Shown in pieces: positions 39,248 through 48,445 of a stretch of DNA of 64,000 bases; the stretch's first letter is position 1, and each line of letters starts with the position of its first letter. The notes beneath the pieces are model-generated. The model did not search any database and was not told the DNA's origin. It worked only from the letters and a program-made list of their open reading frames with translations. Position numbers and translations under genes: made by a program. This DNA is from Celeribacter baekdonensis (lineage in GTDB: Bacteria; Pseudomonadota; Alphaproteobacteria; Rhodobacterales; Rhodobacteraceae). The stretch spans positions 1,984,001 to 2,048,000 of the forward strand of contig NZ_CP028475.1 of the NCBI RefSeq assembly GCF_003047105.1, read 5' to 3'.

Positions 39248-41162
39248 GACGGTCCCCTGCGGATACCGCGCAATCTGCCCGCAAAATCTCGCGTCGGGCG
39301 TTGTTTTTGGGCGGCAGCCAATTGGCGTTTATGGGCATCCTTGGCCTGAGAATGCGCTACATGCAGGTCGATCAAGCCGATGAATTCCGGCTTTTGGCCG
39401 AGGAAAACCGCGTCAAATTCCGACTTTTGCCCCCGGCGCGCGGGTTGATCTATGACCGCAACGGCGCGGTGATTGCCGAAAACGAACAGACCTTTCGCAT
39501 TGTGATCCGCAAAGAAGACGCCAGCGAATTGGATCAGGTTTTGGTCGAATTGGAGCGCTTGATCGGCCTGCCGATTGAGGAACAGGACCGCGTGCGGGCC
39601 GAGTTGAAAAAAGCCGGCCCTCCGCCCCCGTGACCATCGCCGACCGTTTGAGTTGGGAGGCGTTTTCGTCCGTCTCCGCCAACGGTCCGGCTTTGCCGGG
39701 TGTGACGCCAGAGGTGGGCCTATCGCGCCATTATCCGTTGCTCGAAGATTTCGCCCATGTCGTCGGCTATGTCGGCCCGGTGTCCGATTACGACCTGTCG
39801 AAAATGGACAATATCGACCCGCTCTACCGAATTCCGAAATTCCAGATCGGCAAATCGGGCGCGGAAAGCCGACTTGAGGATGTGTTGCGTGGTAAGGCCG
39901 GGTCGCTGCGCGTGGAACAAAACGCCTATGGCCGGATCATCCGCGAATTGGACCGCCACGAAGGCGAACCGGGGGTCAATCTTCAACTCACCCTTGACCA
40001 CAACATGCAGAATTTCGTGCAGGCCCGACTGGCGGGCGAAAGCGCCTCTGCGGTAATCATGGATGTGGAAACGGGCGACATTTTGGCCGCCGGATCGACC
40101 CCGGCCTTTGATCCAAACCTGTTCGTGCGGGGGATTTCTTCGGCCGCTTATAATGCGCTGTTGGAAAACGATCACCGCCCATTACCGTCCAAATCGGTAC
40201 AGGGTGCCTACCCGCCCGGATCGACCTTTAAAATGGTCACGGCCATGGCCGCCCTTGAGGCCGGCGTTGTCACCCCCGAAGACACGGTCCGCTGTTTGGG
40301 CCACACCGAAGTTGGCGGACGTCGGTTTCACTGTTGGAAACGCGCGGGGCATGGCAATGTCAATTTGGTCGGCTCCCTGCGCCATTCCTGTGACGTCTAT
40401 TATTACGAGATGGCCCAACGCGCAGGCATTGAAAACATCGCTGAGATGGGTCGCAAACTTGGGTTGGGCTTGCGGTATGATCTGCCGCTTCCGGGGATCA
40501 ATTCCGGTTTGATGCCTGACAAGAAATGGAAACTTGAAAACCGCGGCGCCGAATGGGTGGTGGGTGATAGTTTGAACGCCTCCATTGGCCAAGGGTTTGT
40601 TCTGGCCACCCCCATGCAGCTTGCGGTGATGACTTCGCGCTTGGCGACAAACCGCGAGATTTTGCCCCGGATGATCAAATCCATCGACGGGGTCGAGCAA
40701 CACATCCTCGGCGGCGCGCCTTTGGGGCTCAATGAGAATATGTTGCGTTCGGTGCGTCAGGGTATGTTTGAAGTGCTCAATTCAAATCGCGGCACCGCGT
40801 TTTCGGCGCGCATCGAGGATGACACCACGAAAATGGCGGGAAAAACCGGTACGTCACAGGTGCGCTCCGCCGTGGTGAACAACCATAACGTGCCTTGGGT
40901 GGAACGCGACCATGCGCTGTTCGTGGCCTTCGCTCCCTATAATGCACCGCGTTATGCGGTCTCTGTTGTGGTCGAACATGGCGGCGGCGGCTCCTCTGTC
41001 GCGGCCCCGATTGCGCGTGATTTGATGCTCTACGCCCTACACGGCGCGGTGCCGCCTTTGGCCGCCTACCCAAGCTCGCAACGCAACACCATTCGCGAGC
41101 GGTTCAAAGCCATGCCCCTGCGTGATCAGGACGGCGACGAAACCACAAGGGGCCGCGCATGA
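39244..41162 (+). CDS. mrdA: Penicillin-binding protein 2, frameshifted at a C5 run as sequenced
   Basis: The frame from 39244 gives the membrane anchor and dimerisation part (ISRRALFLGGSQLAFMGILG, LLPPARGLIYDRNGAVIAEN) and stops at 39633. The rest, from VTIADRLSWEAFSSVSANGP, is in the next frame to 41162 and includes the transpeptidase motifs GSTFK (SxxK), SCD and KTGTSQ. One extra C in CCCCC at 39625-39629 would fuse them to a normal PBP2 of about 640 residues. PBP2 is required for rod growth, so a sequencing slip is the likelier cause. A GTG at 39630 could only make a protein without membrane anchor. Confidence 0.9.
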
Positions 41163-42307
41163 GCTATCTTGAGAGCACCCTCAAAACCGTCCCGACCGGC
41201 CTATCCAAAGTGCTGTACGTCAACTGGGCGCTGGTGCTGTTGCTCTCCGCCGTCGCCTCGGTTGGGTTTTTGATGCTCTATTCCAATGCGGGCGGGTCGT
41301 TCCAACCCTGGGCCGAACCGCAAATGAAACGCTTTGGCCTTGGCATGGTGGCGATGTTGATGATCGGCATGGTGCCCATTTGGTTTTGGCGCAATATTGC
41401 CGGACTGGCCTATATCGCTTCCTTTATGCTGTTGATTTTCGTTGAGTTTTTCGGCCATGTCGGCATGGGCGCACAGCGTTGGATTGACCTCGGCCCGATC
41501 AAACTTCAGCCCTCTGAGTTGATGAAAATCTCATTGGTGATGTTACTGGCGGCCTATTACGACTGGCTCGACATCGACAAGGTCTCCAAACCTTTGTGGG
41601 TTTTGATCCCGGTCATTTTGATCCTCCTGCCCACGGCTTTGGTGCTCAAACAGCCCGATCTTGGCACCTCGATCCTGTTGATCGCGGGCGGGGCCATCGT
41701 GATGTTCGCCGCCGGGGTCAGTTGGTGGTATTTCGCGGCGGTCGCGGGCATGGCAATTGGTCTTGTCAGCGCCGTTTTCGCCTCGCGCGGCACCTCTTGG
41801 CAGCTTTTGAAAGACTATCAATTCGCCCGCATAGACACGTTTCTTGATCCCTCCATGGACCCTCTGGGCGCAGGCTATCACATCACCCAATCGAAAATTG
41901 CGTTGGGATCAGGAGGGTGGACCGGGCGCGGGTTTATGCAGGGCACGCAAAGCCGATTGAATTTCCTGCCCGAAAAACACACTGACTTTATCTTTACCAC
42001 CCTGGCCGAAGAGTTCGGCTTTATCGGCGGCATCTCCCTTTTGGCGCTCTATGCGGGCGTGATCCTGTTTTGCCTCGTTTCCGCGATGAACAACAAAGAC
42101 CGTTTTGGCTCGCTTGTCACCATCGGTATCGCCGCAACGTTTTTCCTGTTTTTTGCGGTCAATATGTCGATGGTGATGGGGCTTGCGCCCGTGGTCGGTG
42201 TGCCCTTGCCGCTCGTGTCCTATGGTGGCTCCGCGATGTTGGTGCTTTTGGCCGCGTTTGGCATCGTCCAATCGGCGCATATCCATCGCCCAAGGGGGAA
42301 AAATTGA
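41159..42307 (+). CDS. rodA: Rod shape-determining protein RodA (SEDS glycosyltransferase)
   Basis: A 382-residue SEDS membrane protein with about ten helices: GAQRWIDLGPIKLQPSELMK near residue 102, LKQPDLGTSILL, GSGGWTGRGFMQGTQSRLNF and VGVPLPLVSYGGSAMLVLLA. It polymerises lipid II with PBP2 as partner. It overlaps mrdA by 4 bases and the downstream reductase gene by 4. Confidence 0.95.
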   Translation: MSYLESTLKTVPTGLSKVLYVNWALVLLLSAVASVGFLMLYSNAGGSFQPWAEPQMKRFGLGMVAMLMIGMVPIWFWRNIAGLAYIASFMLLIFVEFFGHVGMGAQRWIDLGPIKLQPSELMKISLVMLLAAYYDWLDIDKVSKPLWVLIPVILILLPTALVLKQPDLGTSILLIAGGAIVMFAAGVSWWYFAAVAGMAIGLVSAVFASRGTSWQLLKDYQFARIDTFLDPSMDPLGAGYHITQSKIALGSGGWTGRGFMQGTQSRLNFLPEKHTDFIFTTLAEEFGFIGGISLLALYAGVILFCLVSAMNNKDRFGSLVTIGIAATFFLFFAVNMSMVMGLAPVVGVPLPLVSYGGSAMLVLLAAFGIVQSAHIHRPRGKN

Positions 42308-43236
42308 CCCTCACCCTGCTGTTTTCCGCCCCGGACCGGGCATGGCCCAGCTACGAAACGGCTCTGCCGCAAGCGCTCAAAGCGGCGGGGATTGAGGCCC
42401 ATGTGACACGCGAGGCCGCCCCAGAAGCGGTCGATTATATCATCTACGCGCCGAACGACATGCTCACGGATTTCACTCCCTACACCCGCACCAAAGCGGT
42501 TCTAAGCCTCTGGGCAGGCGTCGAAAAAATCGCTCCCAATCCCACGCTCACCCAGCCGCTCTGCCGGATGGTCGATCCGGGTTTGGCCGAGGGGATGCGC
42601 GATTATGTGGTCGGCCATGTGATGCGCTATCACCTTGGGATGGATCGTCATATTCATGGCCTCAATGGCGCGTGGGATCACATCACCCCGCCTTTGGCGC
42701 GGGACCGCTCTGTCGCGGTGCTGGGTTTGGGCGAACTGGGTCAGACATGCGCGCGGACGCTGGCCGCGCTGGGCTTTCTGGTCACCGGCTGGTCGCGGCG
42801 GCCAAAAGAGATTGCGGGCCTGACCTGTGTCAGCGGGTCTGAGGGCCTCGAAACGGTCTTGCGCAGGGGCGAAATCGTGGTGCTGTTGTTGCCCAACACG
42901 CCCGAGACCGAGAACACGCTCAACGCCGAAACACTCGCACTTTTGCCCAAAGGCGCGCGGATCGTGAATCCGGGACGCGGCAGCCTGATCGACGATGATG
43001 CCCTGCTTGCCGCTTTGGAGACAGGCCAGATCGGTCACGCCACTTTGGACGTGTTCCGCACCGAACCCCTGCCGCAAGACCACCCCTATTGGGCGCATCC
43101 CAACGTCACCGTCACGCCACACATTGCCGCCGAAACCCGCGCGCAAACCGCCGCTGAGGTGATTGCTGAAAACATCCGTCGCGGTGAGGCGGGCGAAATC
43201 TTGTTGCATCTGGTGGATCGCGCGGCGGGGTACTGA
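42304..43236 (+). CDS. ghrA: Glyoxylate/hydroxypyruvate reductase A-type 2-hydroxyacid dehydrogenase
   Basis: A 310-residue D-2-hydroxyacid dehydrogenase. It has NAD-binding VAVLGLGELGQTCARTLAAL near residue 140, IVNPGRGSLIDDDALLAAL with the substrate Arg region, and the catalytic His block HPNVTVTPHIAAETRAQTA. The start appears to be a TTG at 42304 that overlaps the rodA stop (TTGA) behind AAGGGGGAA, giving LTLTLLFSAPDRAWPSYETA. It reduces glyoxylate and hydroxypyruvate with NADPH. Its place at the end of the rod operon is probably only positional. Confidence 0.88.
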   Translation: MTLTLLFSAPDRAWPSYETALPQALKAAGIEAHVTREAAPEAVDYIIYAPNDMLTDFTPYTRTKAVLSLWAGVEKIAPNPTLTQPLCRMVDPGLAEGMRDYVVGHVMRYHLGMDRHIHGLNGAWDHITPPLARDRSVAVLGLGELGQTCARTLAALGFLVTGWSRRPKEIAGLTCVSGSEGLETVLRRGEIVVLLLPNTPETENTLNAETLALLPKGARIVNPGRGSLIDDDALLAALETGQIGHATLDVFRTEPLPQDHPYWAHPNVTVTPHIAAETRAQTAAEVIAENIRRGEAGEILLHLVDRAAGY

Positions 43237-43275
43237 GCCACACCCACGCGGATTACCGAGGCCTAAAGCCGTACA

Positions 43276-44064
43276 TCAGCGCAGTTTCGGTGGGGCACTC
43301 GGGTCCATGCCGGGCGCAGACGGGCCAGTTTGCAACGGTTCGGGCTCTGGCAAATCGAACCGAAGTCCAAACCGCGCAAAGGCGGCACAGAGCGGATCGG
43401 ACGATTTGAAAAACGCCACATCCAGCGCCCCGGCCTCGACGCCCGAAAAAATCAACGCCTCGGAGACAAGCCGCGCCAAGACCTCTTCGGAACCCGGGAT
43501 TTGATCGACAAAGGCCAAGAGATGCGAGCGCACGCCGTCCTCGTATTTCACGCCTGACAGGTAGACCAGCCGCGCCAATCCGCCGGCAATCGCCAGTTTG
43601 GCGTCCAGCGCCGTGACCAAAATCTCGGGCAGGCCGTGCGGTGGAAAAATCTCTTGGGCCTTGCCGTGGGTCTCAGCCGGGGCATTGCCCAGCGTGGCGT
43701 GCAACCAATCGACCGCCGCCCCCGGCAGAAGCATTTCGGAAGGGGCCACCGAGAGGTTCAGCCCCAAGCCAAAGCCAGAGCCCGCCAGCATTTCGGCCAA
43801 CACCCGCCCGGACATCGCCGCATAGGGGGCGCCACCGGCGAATTCGGCCAAACGCTGTTCGCGGTCAAAGGCCAGAACGAATTGATCTTCTTCGACCGGA
43901 AACACTTTGGGCGTGATCGGGCCTTCACCGTCATGTTCTTCGTCCAAAAGCAAAAACCATTCGCCATCTGCGACCCGTTCAAAAAACCGCAACCGGGCGT
44001 TGTCATCCTCCGGGGCGGCTTGCATCGCGGCATGGGCGAGATCAATAGGCGTATGTTCGGTCAT
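43276..44064 (-). CDS. SseB family protein
   Basis: A 262-residue protein with the SseB N-terminal region (NARLRFFERVADGEWFLLLD, EEDQFVLAFDREQRLAEFAG, APYAAMSGRVLAEML) and a C-terminal segment with LLAFVDQIPGSEEVLARLVS. The family is named for enhanced-serine-sensitivity proteins; the molecular role is unknown. It overlaps the UDG gene by 4 bases and is co-transcribed with it. The tail is Pro-rich. Confidence 0.8.
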   Translation of the reverse strand: MTEHTPIDLAHAAMQAAPEDDNARLRFFERVADGEWFLLLDEEHDGEGPITPKVFPVEEDQFVLAFDREQRLAEFAGGAPYAAMSGRVLAEMLAGSGFGLGLNLSVAPSEMLLPGAAVDWLHATLGNAPAETHGKAQEIFPPHGLPEILVTALDAKLAIAGGLARLVYLSGVKYEDGVRSHLLAFVDQIPGSEEVLARLVSEALIFSGVEAGALDVAFFKSSDPLCAAFARFGLRFDLPEPEPLQTGPSAPGMDPSAPPKLR

Positions 44065-44660
44065 GGCAGGTCCTCAAGGCTGGCCCGTAGGCGGACGCGC
44101 AGTTCGGGCAAAAGTTCGGCCTCAAACCACGGGTTTTTCTTTAGCCAACCCGTATTGCGCCAAGACGGATGAGGCAAGGGAAAGACGCGCGGCGCATGAT
44201 CGCGCCAGTTGCGCCAATTGCGCACCGTCTCTGTCAGCGATGTTTTGACACCAAGGTGATAGCGGATTGCATGCACCCCCACGGGCAGGATCAAATCCAC
44301 CTCGCCCAGCGCATTCATCACCTGATCATGCCATGTGTCGCGGCACAGTTTGGGCGGCGCAATATCCGCACCTTTGGCGTCATAGCCCGGAAAACAAAAC
44401 CCCATCGGCACGATGGCGATACGGTCGCGGTCATAAAACGTTTCCTCATCCAGCCCAAGCCATGCGCGCAACCGGTCCCCCGAGGCATCGGTAAAGGGCC
44501 GCCCGCTGTCATGGACCCGCGCGCCGGGGGCCTGTCCCGCGATCAAAATACGCGCAGTGGGGCGAAACCACACCACAGGGCGCGGCCTGTGGGCTGTTGC
44601 CGTGGCGGCAAACCGATCGGCACAGAGGCGACAGGCGCGTATCTCTTGGGTCAGGCTCAT
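44061..44660 (-). CDS. Uracil-DNA glycosylase family protein
   Basis: A 199-residue protein: start SLTQEIRACRLCADRFAATA, motif 1 LIAGQAPGARVHDSGRPFTD near residue 40, IVPMGFCFPGYD, and motif 2 PLPHPSWRNTGWLKKNPWFE. This fits the family-4/5-like UDG superfamily that excises deaminated bases. Only one CxxC pair is seen, so a full Fe-S cluster as in family 4 is not evident. It is first gene of a two-gene unit with sseB-like. Confidence 0.83.
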   Translation of the reverse strand: MSLTQEIRACRLCADRFAATATAHRPRPVVWFRPTARILIAGQAPGARVHDSGRPFTDASGDRLRAWLGLDEETFYDRDRIAIVPMGFCFPGYDAKGADIAPPKLCRDTWHDQVMNALGEVDLILPVGVHAIRYHLGVKTSLTETVRNWRNWRDHAPRVFPLPHPSWRNTGWLKKNPWFEAELLPELRVRLRASLEDLP

Positions 44661-44730
44661 AGATCTGTTTTAGCGCGGTGATTTGGATTTGGCCACTTGA
44701 CTCATTTTTATATTTTTAGAATTATAGAAA

Positions 44731-44746
44731 TGAATCGCATCATTCA
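44731..44746. promoter_or_regulatory. Inverted repeat, candidate ArsR operator
   Basis: TGAAT (44731-44735) and ATTCA (44742-44746) with a 6-base spacer, 13 bases before the arsR-like start, in an AT-rich promoter. It resembles ArsR-family operators. Confidence 0.5.
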
Positions 44747-44758
44747 AAGGAAACCGCC

Positions 44759-45142
44759 ATGAGTGCCCCCCATGTCGACGACATCTCAATCGCGCAAGCC
44801 GCCAGCACCTTTGCAGCGCTTGGCTCGGAACAAAGGCTCACCGTGTTGCGATCTTTGGTACGAGCGGGGCCAAAGGGATTGACCATCGGGGCACTGGGCG
44901 AACGCACCGGGATCACCGGGGCCACACTCACGCACCACATGAAAATCCTCGCGGCCACAAAGCTTGTGAAACAAGAACGGCATGGACGGTCCATTGTGTG
45001 CATCGCCGCCGATTACGAGGAATTGGAGGGGCTTTTGTCGGCCCTTCTGTCCGAATGCTGCGCCGATTGCGACGCCGAGACCTGTACCCCAGAGGCGCAT
45101 TGCCACGAGGGACCAAGCCACGAAGGACCGCGCCATGACTGA
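44759..45142 (+). CDS. ArsR-family metal/metalloid-responsive repressor
   Basis: A 127-residue winged-helix repressor. AASTFAALGSEQRLTVLRSL and GALGERTGITGATLTHHMKI are the ArsR core, with DNA-reading helix in TGATLTHHMK. The C-terminal tail is unusual, rich in Cys and His (ECCADCDAETCTPEAHCHEG, then HEGPRHD), a likely metal or As(III) site. It overlaps the permease gene by 8 bases, so the operon is probably self-repressed and induced by the ion. Confidence 0.87.
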   Translation: MSAPHVDDISIAQAASTFAALGSEQRLTVLRSLVRAGPKGLTIGALGERTGITGATLTHHMKILAATKLVKQERHGRSIVCIAADYEELEGLLSALLSECCADCDAETCTPEAHCHEGPSHEGPRHD

Positions 45143-46172
45143 TCTCACTCAAACCCCACCGAAACTCCCGATGCTCTGGAAACGAACCGACAAAGCGCTT
45201 TTGCTTGCCGCAGTGGTGCTTTTGGCCGTAGCCCTGTTCGACACGCCCGCCCTTTGGGACACGGTCGTCTTTACCGCAAAGGCGCTTTGGACGGCGGCAC
45301 CATTTTTGCTGTTTGCCATTCTCGCCACCGCCTATGTCAAAGCCTCCGGGGCCGAGACATTGCTGTCCAAGGCCTTCGAAGGCCGCGAGCTGCGCATGAT
45401 CGCGGTGGCCGCAATTGTTGGCGGCGTGTCGCCGTTTTGCTCCTGTCAGGTCATTCCCTTTATCGCTGGGGCCTTGGCGGTTGGGGTGCCACTCTCTGCG
45501 GTTATGGCCTTTTGGTTGGCCTCGCCTTTGATGGACCCGGCAATGTTCATCGTGACGGCCAATGGCTTGGGTCTGGACTTTGCCATCGCCAAAACCCTCG
45601 CGGCTGTCATTATCGGCCTCATGGGCGGCTTAGGGGTCAAACTCTTGGGGGGCAGCGCGCTTTTTGCCGATCCACTCAAGCCGCGTGCGGCGCCCTCTTG
45701 TGGAGCGACGGCGGCGCTCAAGGGCAAACCCAATTGGAAAGTCTGGACCGAGTCCAAACGCATCGAGAGTTTCCGCCGTAATTTTCGAGAAAACCTGTTG
45801 TTTCTCGGCAAATGGATGTTGGTTGCCTATGTGCTTGAGGCCGTGATGATCCGCTATGTGCCTGCCGATATGATCGCCTCTGTGATGGGCGGTACAGGTC
45901 TGCGCCCGATCCTGATCGGAGCCGCCATCGGTGCCCCCGCCTATCTCAATGGCTACGCCGCAGTGCCGCTGATGTCCGGGCTTTTATCCCAAGGCATGTC
46001 TGGTGGCGCGGCCATGGCCTTTATGGTGGCAGGGGGCATTTCCTGTATTCCGGCGGCGGTGGCGGTCTGGGCATTGGTCAAACCTCGCGTCTTTGCCACC
46101 TATATCGGCTTTGCCCTGATCGGGGCAGTGCTGGCCGGAATAATCTGGACCGTATTCACGCATATTTTCTGA
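45135..46172 (+). CDS. Permease of the ArsP/UPF0718 (DUF318) family
   Basis: A 345-residue membrane protein with about eight helices. It contains the family motif GGVSPFCSCQVIPFIAGALA near residue 95 with the Cys-x-Cys pair, ASPLMDPAMF, and in the second half GAPAYLNGYAAVPLMSGLLS and MVAGGISCIPAAVAVWAL. ArsP exports trivalent organoarsenicals; other members are uncharacterised. The context with an ArsR-type repressor supports metalloid efflux. The start at 45135 lies within the arsR end. Confidence 0.85.
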   Translation: MTDLTQTPPKLPMLWKRTDKALLLAAVVLLAVALFDTPALWDTVVFTAKALWTAAPFLLFAILATAYVKASGAETLLSKAFEGRELRMIAVAAIVGGVSPFCSCQVIPFIAGALAVGVPLSAVMAFWLASPLMDPAMFIVTANGLGLDFAIAKTLAAVIIGLMGGLGVKLLGGSALFADPLKPRAAPSCGATAALKGKPNWKVWTESKRIESFRRNFRENLLFLGKWMLVAYVLEAVMIRYVPADMIASVMGGTGLRPILIGAAIGAPAYLNGYAAVPLMSGLLSQGMSGGAAMAFMVAGGISCIPAAVAVWALVKPRVFATYIGFALIGAVLAGIIWTVFTHIF

Positions 46173-46300
46173 TCAACTCTTAGAAATCACCATGAAAACG
46201 ACGCCAAGTTGGGCGGCAACAGGGGTTTGCACGCTTGCCCTGAACCTTTGCTTGGATTATTCCCCAAACACACTTGGGGCATAGGGATCGGAGGGCACAT

Positions 46301-47581
46301 ATGTATAAAGTCTGGAATTTTGTTACGAATTATTCGCTTTTGCTCATCATCGGCGCGGTTCTTGCGCTGGTCTGGGCAAATGTGGATGCACAGTCCTATC
46401 ACGCCTTCGTCGAGTACCCTCTGGCGGAAAATTTCTTTATCGGCCATCCGCACATGGATGACGCCGGACATATACACCGCACTCTCACCCTGCACTATCT
46501 GTTCAACGACGTGCTCATGGCCTTCTTCTTTGCCATTGCCGCAAAAGAGGTCTGGGAGGCTGTGATCCTCAAAAACGGCTCGCTGCGCGGTAAAAAGGCG
46601 GCCACACCCCTGATTGCCACCTTGGGGGGGATGTTGGGGCCGATTGTGGTCTATCTTGGTCTGGCGATGGTCTTGGGGTCGGACACCTATGATGCGGTCA
46701 AAAACGGCTGGGCCGTGCCCACCGCCACGGACATCGCGTTTTCCTATCTTGTGGGCCGGATCGTCTTTGGTGCGGGCCACCCTGCCGTGCGTTTCCTGTT
46801 GCTGTTGGCCATCGCCGATGATGCGGCGGGCCTTGTGATTTTGGCAATCTTCTATCCGACCGGTGAATTGGCTGTTCAGTGGTTGTTGCTCTCTGTCGCC
46901 GCGGCTGTGCTGGTGTTTGTTCTGGCCAACTGGTTGCCGCGCAAATTGGATGCGGGCAAAGAAGTCCGCCCGACCTCGACTTGGGTGCGCCAATCCCTGT
47001 CCTATTGGCCCTATCTGATTGCCGCCTGTATCTCTTGGTACGGCTTCATGCGCGCCGGTATTCACCCGGCTTTGGGCCTGTTGCCGATTGTGCCGACCAT
47101 CCCCCATGCCGACCGCGCCTTTGGCCTGTTTGCCGATGCCGAACAGCACCTGTCCGATCTGTTGAACGACATCGAACACAAACTGAAAACCCCGGTTGAA
47201 ATCATCCTGTTTTTCTTCGGTCTGCTCAATGCGGGTGTGGAATTCAACGCCATTGGCGATCCGACATGGCTGGTCTTGGGCGGGCTGTTGATCGGCAAAC
47301 CTGTGGGCATTTTGATCATGGGGGCGCTGGCCGCACATGTGTTGCGTCTGGGCCTTCCGGCTGGGATGCGCACGATTGATCTTTTGGTGATCGGCTGTGT
47401 CGCCGCCATTGGTTTTACCGTGTCGCTCTTTATCGCCTCGGTCGCCTTTGACGCCGATACAATGCTCGGCTCGACCCCGGTTCAGGCCGCCGCCAAAATG
47501 GGAGCACTGTTCTCCTTCGCTGCTGCGATCATCTCGATTGTCGTCGGTAAACTGTGCCGCGTTCAGAAACAATCGACGTAA
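46301..47581 (+). CDS. nhaA: Na+/H+ antiporter NhaA
   Basis: A 426-residue transporter with TATDIAFSYLVGRIVFGAGH and the ion-binding pair LLAIADDAAGLVILAIFY (two Asp) in helix V, IKT-like GLLNAGVEFNA, and a C-terminal GFTVSLFIASVAFD. It exchanges Na+ or Li+ for protons for pH and salt balance, which fits a marine host. The long N-terminal HxxxDDAGHIHRTLTLHYLF insertion is seen in alphaproteobacterial members. The start at 46301 follows GGAGG. A strong terminator follows. Confidence 0.95.
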   Translation: MYKVWNFVTNYSLLLIIGAVLALVWANVDAQSYHAFVEYPLAENFFIGHPHMDDAGHIHRTLTLHYLFNDVLMAFFFAIAAKEVWEAVILKNGSLRGKKAATPLIATLGGMLGPIVVYLGLAMVLGSDTYDAVKNGWAVPTATDIAFSYLVGRIVFGAGHPAVRFLLLLAIADDAAGLVILAIFYPTGELAVQWLLLSVAAAVLVFVLANWLPRKLDAGKEVRPTSTWVRQSLSYWPYLIAACISWYGFMRAGIHPALGLLPIVPTIPHADRAFGLFADAEQHLSDLLNDIEHKLKTPVEIILFFFGLLNAGVEFNAIGDPTWLVLGGLLIGKPVGILIMGALAAHVLRLGLPAGMRTIDLLVIGCVAAIGFTVSLFIASVAFDADTMLGSTPVQAAAKMGALFSFAAAIISIVVGKLCRVQKQST

Positions 47582-47616
47582 AACACGCCGAAATCGCGAA
47601 ATCGTTTCTAAAACAG

Positions 47617-47658
47617 GGCCAAACCACAGGGGCTATACCGTGGTTTGGCCTCATTTTT
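47617..47658 (+). terminator. Rho-independent terminator of nhaA
   Basis: An 11-base perfect stem GGCCAAACCAC / GTGGTTTGGCC followed by TCATTTTT. Confidence 0.85.
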
Positions 47659-47791
47659 GCCACATTAGAGCAGTCTGAGATGGATTTATCGCGGGCGTCT
47701 CGGCATAATTTCAACAAAATGGCCAATTAAGACGCTCCATTAACAAAAACCCGTTAAGGGTGGTGTGCAGGCAGTATCAGGGCGCGTATCG

Positions 47792-48445
47792 ATGCTCGAG
47801 TTCGACAATGTGAGTAAGTCCTTTTGGACTGGAACGCAGCGCAAGGTGATCCTTGATCGCGCGTCCTTTCGCGTGGAACTTGGCAACAGCCTTGGCATTC
47901 TTGCGCCGAACGGCACCGGCAAGACCACGATCATCAACATGATGAGCGGTTTGGAAAAGCCCGACGAAGGCGAAATACGGCGCGGCTGTCGCGTGTCCTT
48001 CCCACTTGGGTTCATGGGCGGGTTGATCGGCAAACATACAGCACGCGAAAACGTGCGTTTTATTGCCGAGCTTTATGATCTCGATCCCGATTATGTCGAG
48101 GCCTTCTGCCGTTGGCTCTGTGAGCTCAAAGAATATTTTGATATGCCGGTGGCAACCTATTCGGCGGGGATGAGATCCCGCCTGTCTTTTGCGCTTTTGC
48201 TGGCGCTTGATTTTGACATCTACCTGATCGACGAAGGCATGCCTTCGACGGCGGATGTGAATTTCAACCGCAAAGCAGGGAGCATTTTGCGCGAGCGGCT
48301 TGAACATGCCACCATCATCGTGGTGTCGCATCAGGCCGCAACGCTTGAGAAATTCTGTCGTTCGGCGGCTGTTTTGAGAAACGGCAAGCTCTACATGTTC
48401 GACACATTGGAAGAGGCCAAGGCACTCTATGACTACGAAGGTTAA
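47792..48445 (+). CDS. Polysaccharide-export ABC transporter ATPase (KpsT-like)
   Basis: A 217-residue ATPase starting MLEFDNVSKSFWTGTQRKVI. Walker A is LAPNGTGKTT, the signature YSAGMRSRLSFALLLALDF and Walker B IYLIDEGM, as in capsule/O-antigen exporters of the KpsT type. It powers export of capsular polysaccharide with a KpsM permease, which is not in this window. It overlaps the next gene by 17 bases. The start is the second ATG, where homology begins. Confidence 0.88.
   Translation: MLEFDNVSKSFWTGTQRKVILDRASFRVELGNSLGILAPNGTGKTTIINMMSGLEKPDEGEIRRGCRVSFPLGFMGGLIGKHTARENVRFIAELYDLDPDYVEAFCRWLCELKEYFDMPVATYSAGMRSRLSFALLLALDFDIYLIDEGMPSTADVNFNRKAGSILRERLEHATIIVVSHQAATLEKFCRSAAVLRNGKLYMFDTLEEAKALYDYEG

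Noticed and set aside
42070..42303. Upstream extension of the glyoxylate reductase frame
   Set aside because: It lies wholly inside rodA in another frame; the TTG at 42304 overlaps the rodA stop and starts the homology.
47725..47757. Repeated TTAA boxes before the KpsT-like gene, considered as CtrA sites
   Set aside because: The spacings are 9 and 10 bases rather than the 7 of the CtrA consensus.
47792..48445. Walker A of the KpsT-like ATPase beginning with Ala instead of Gly
   Set aside because: The common P-loop pattern [AG]-x4-GK-[ST] allows Ala, so this is not a defect.
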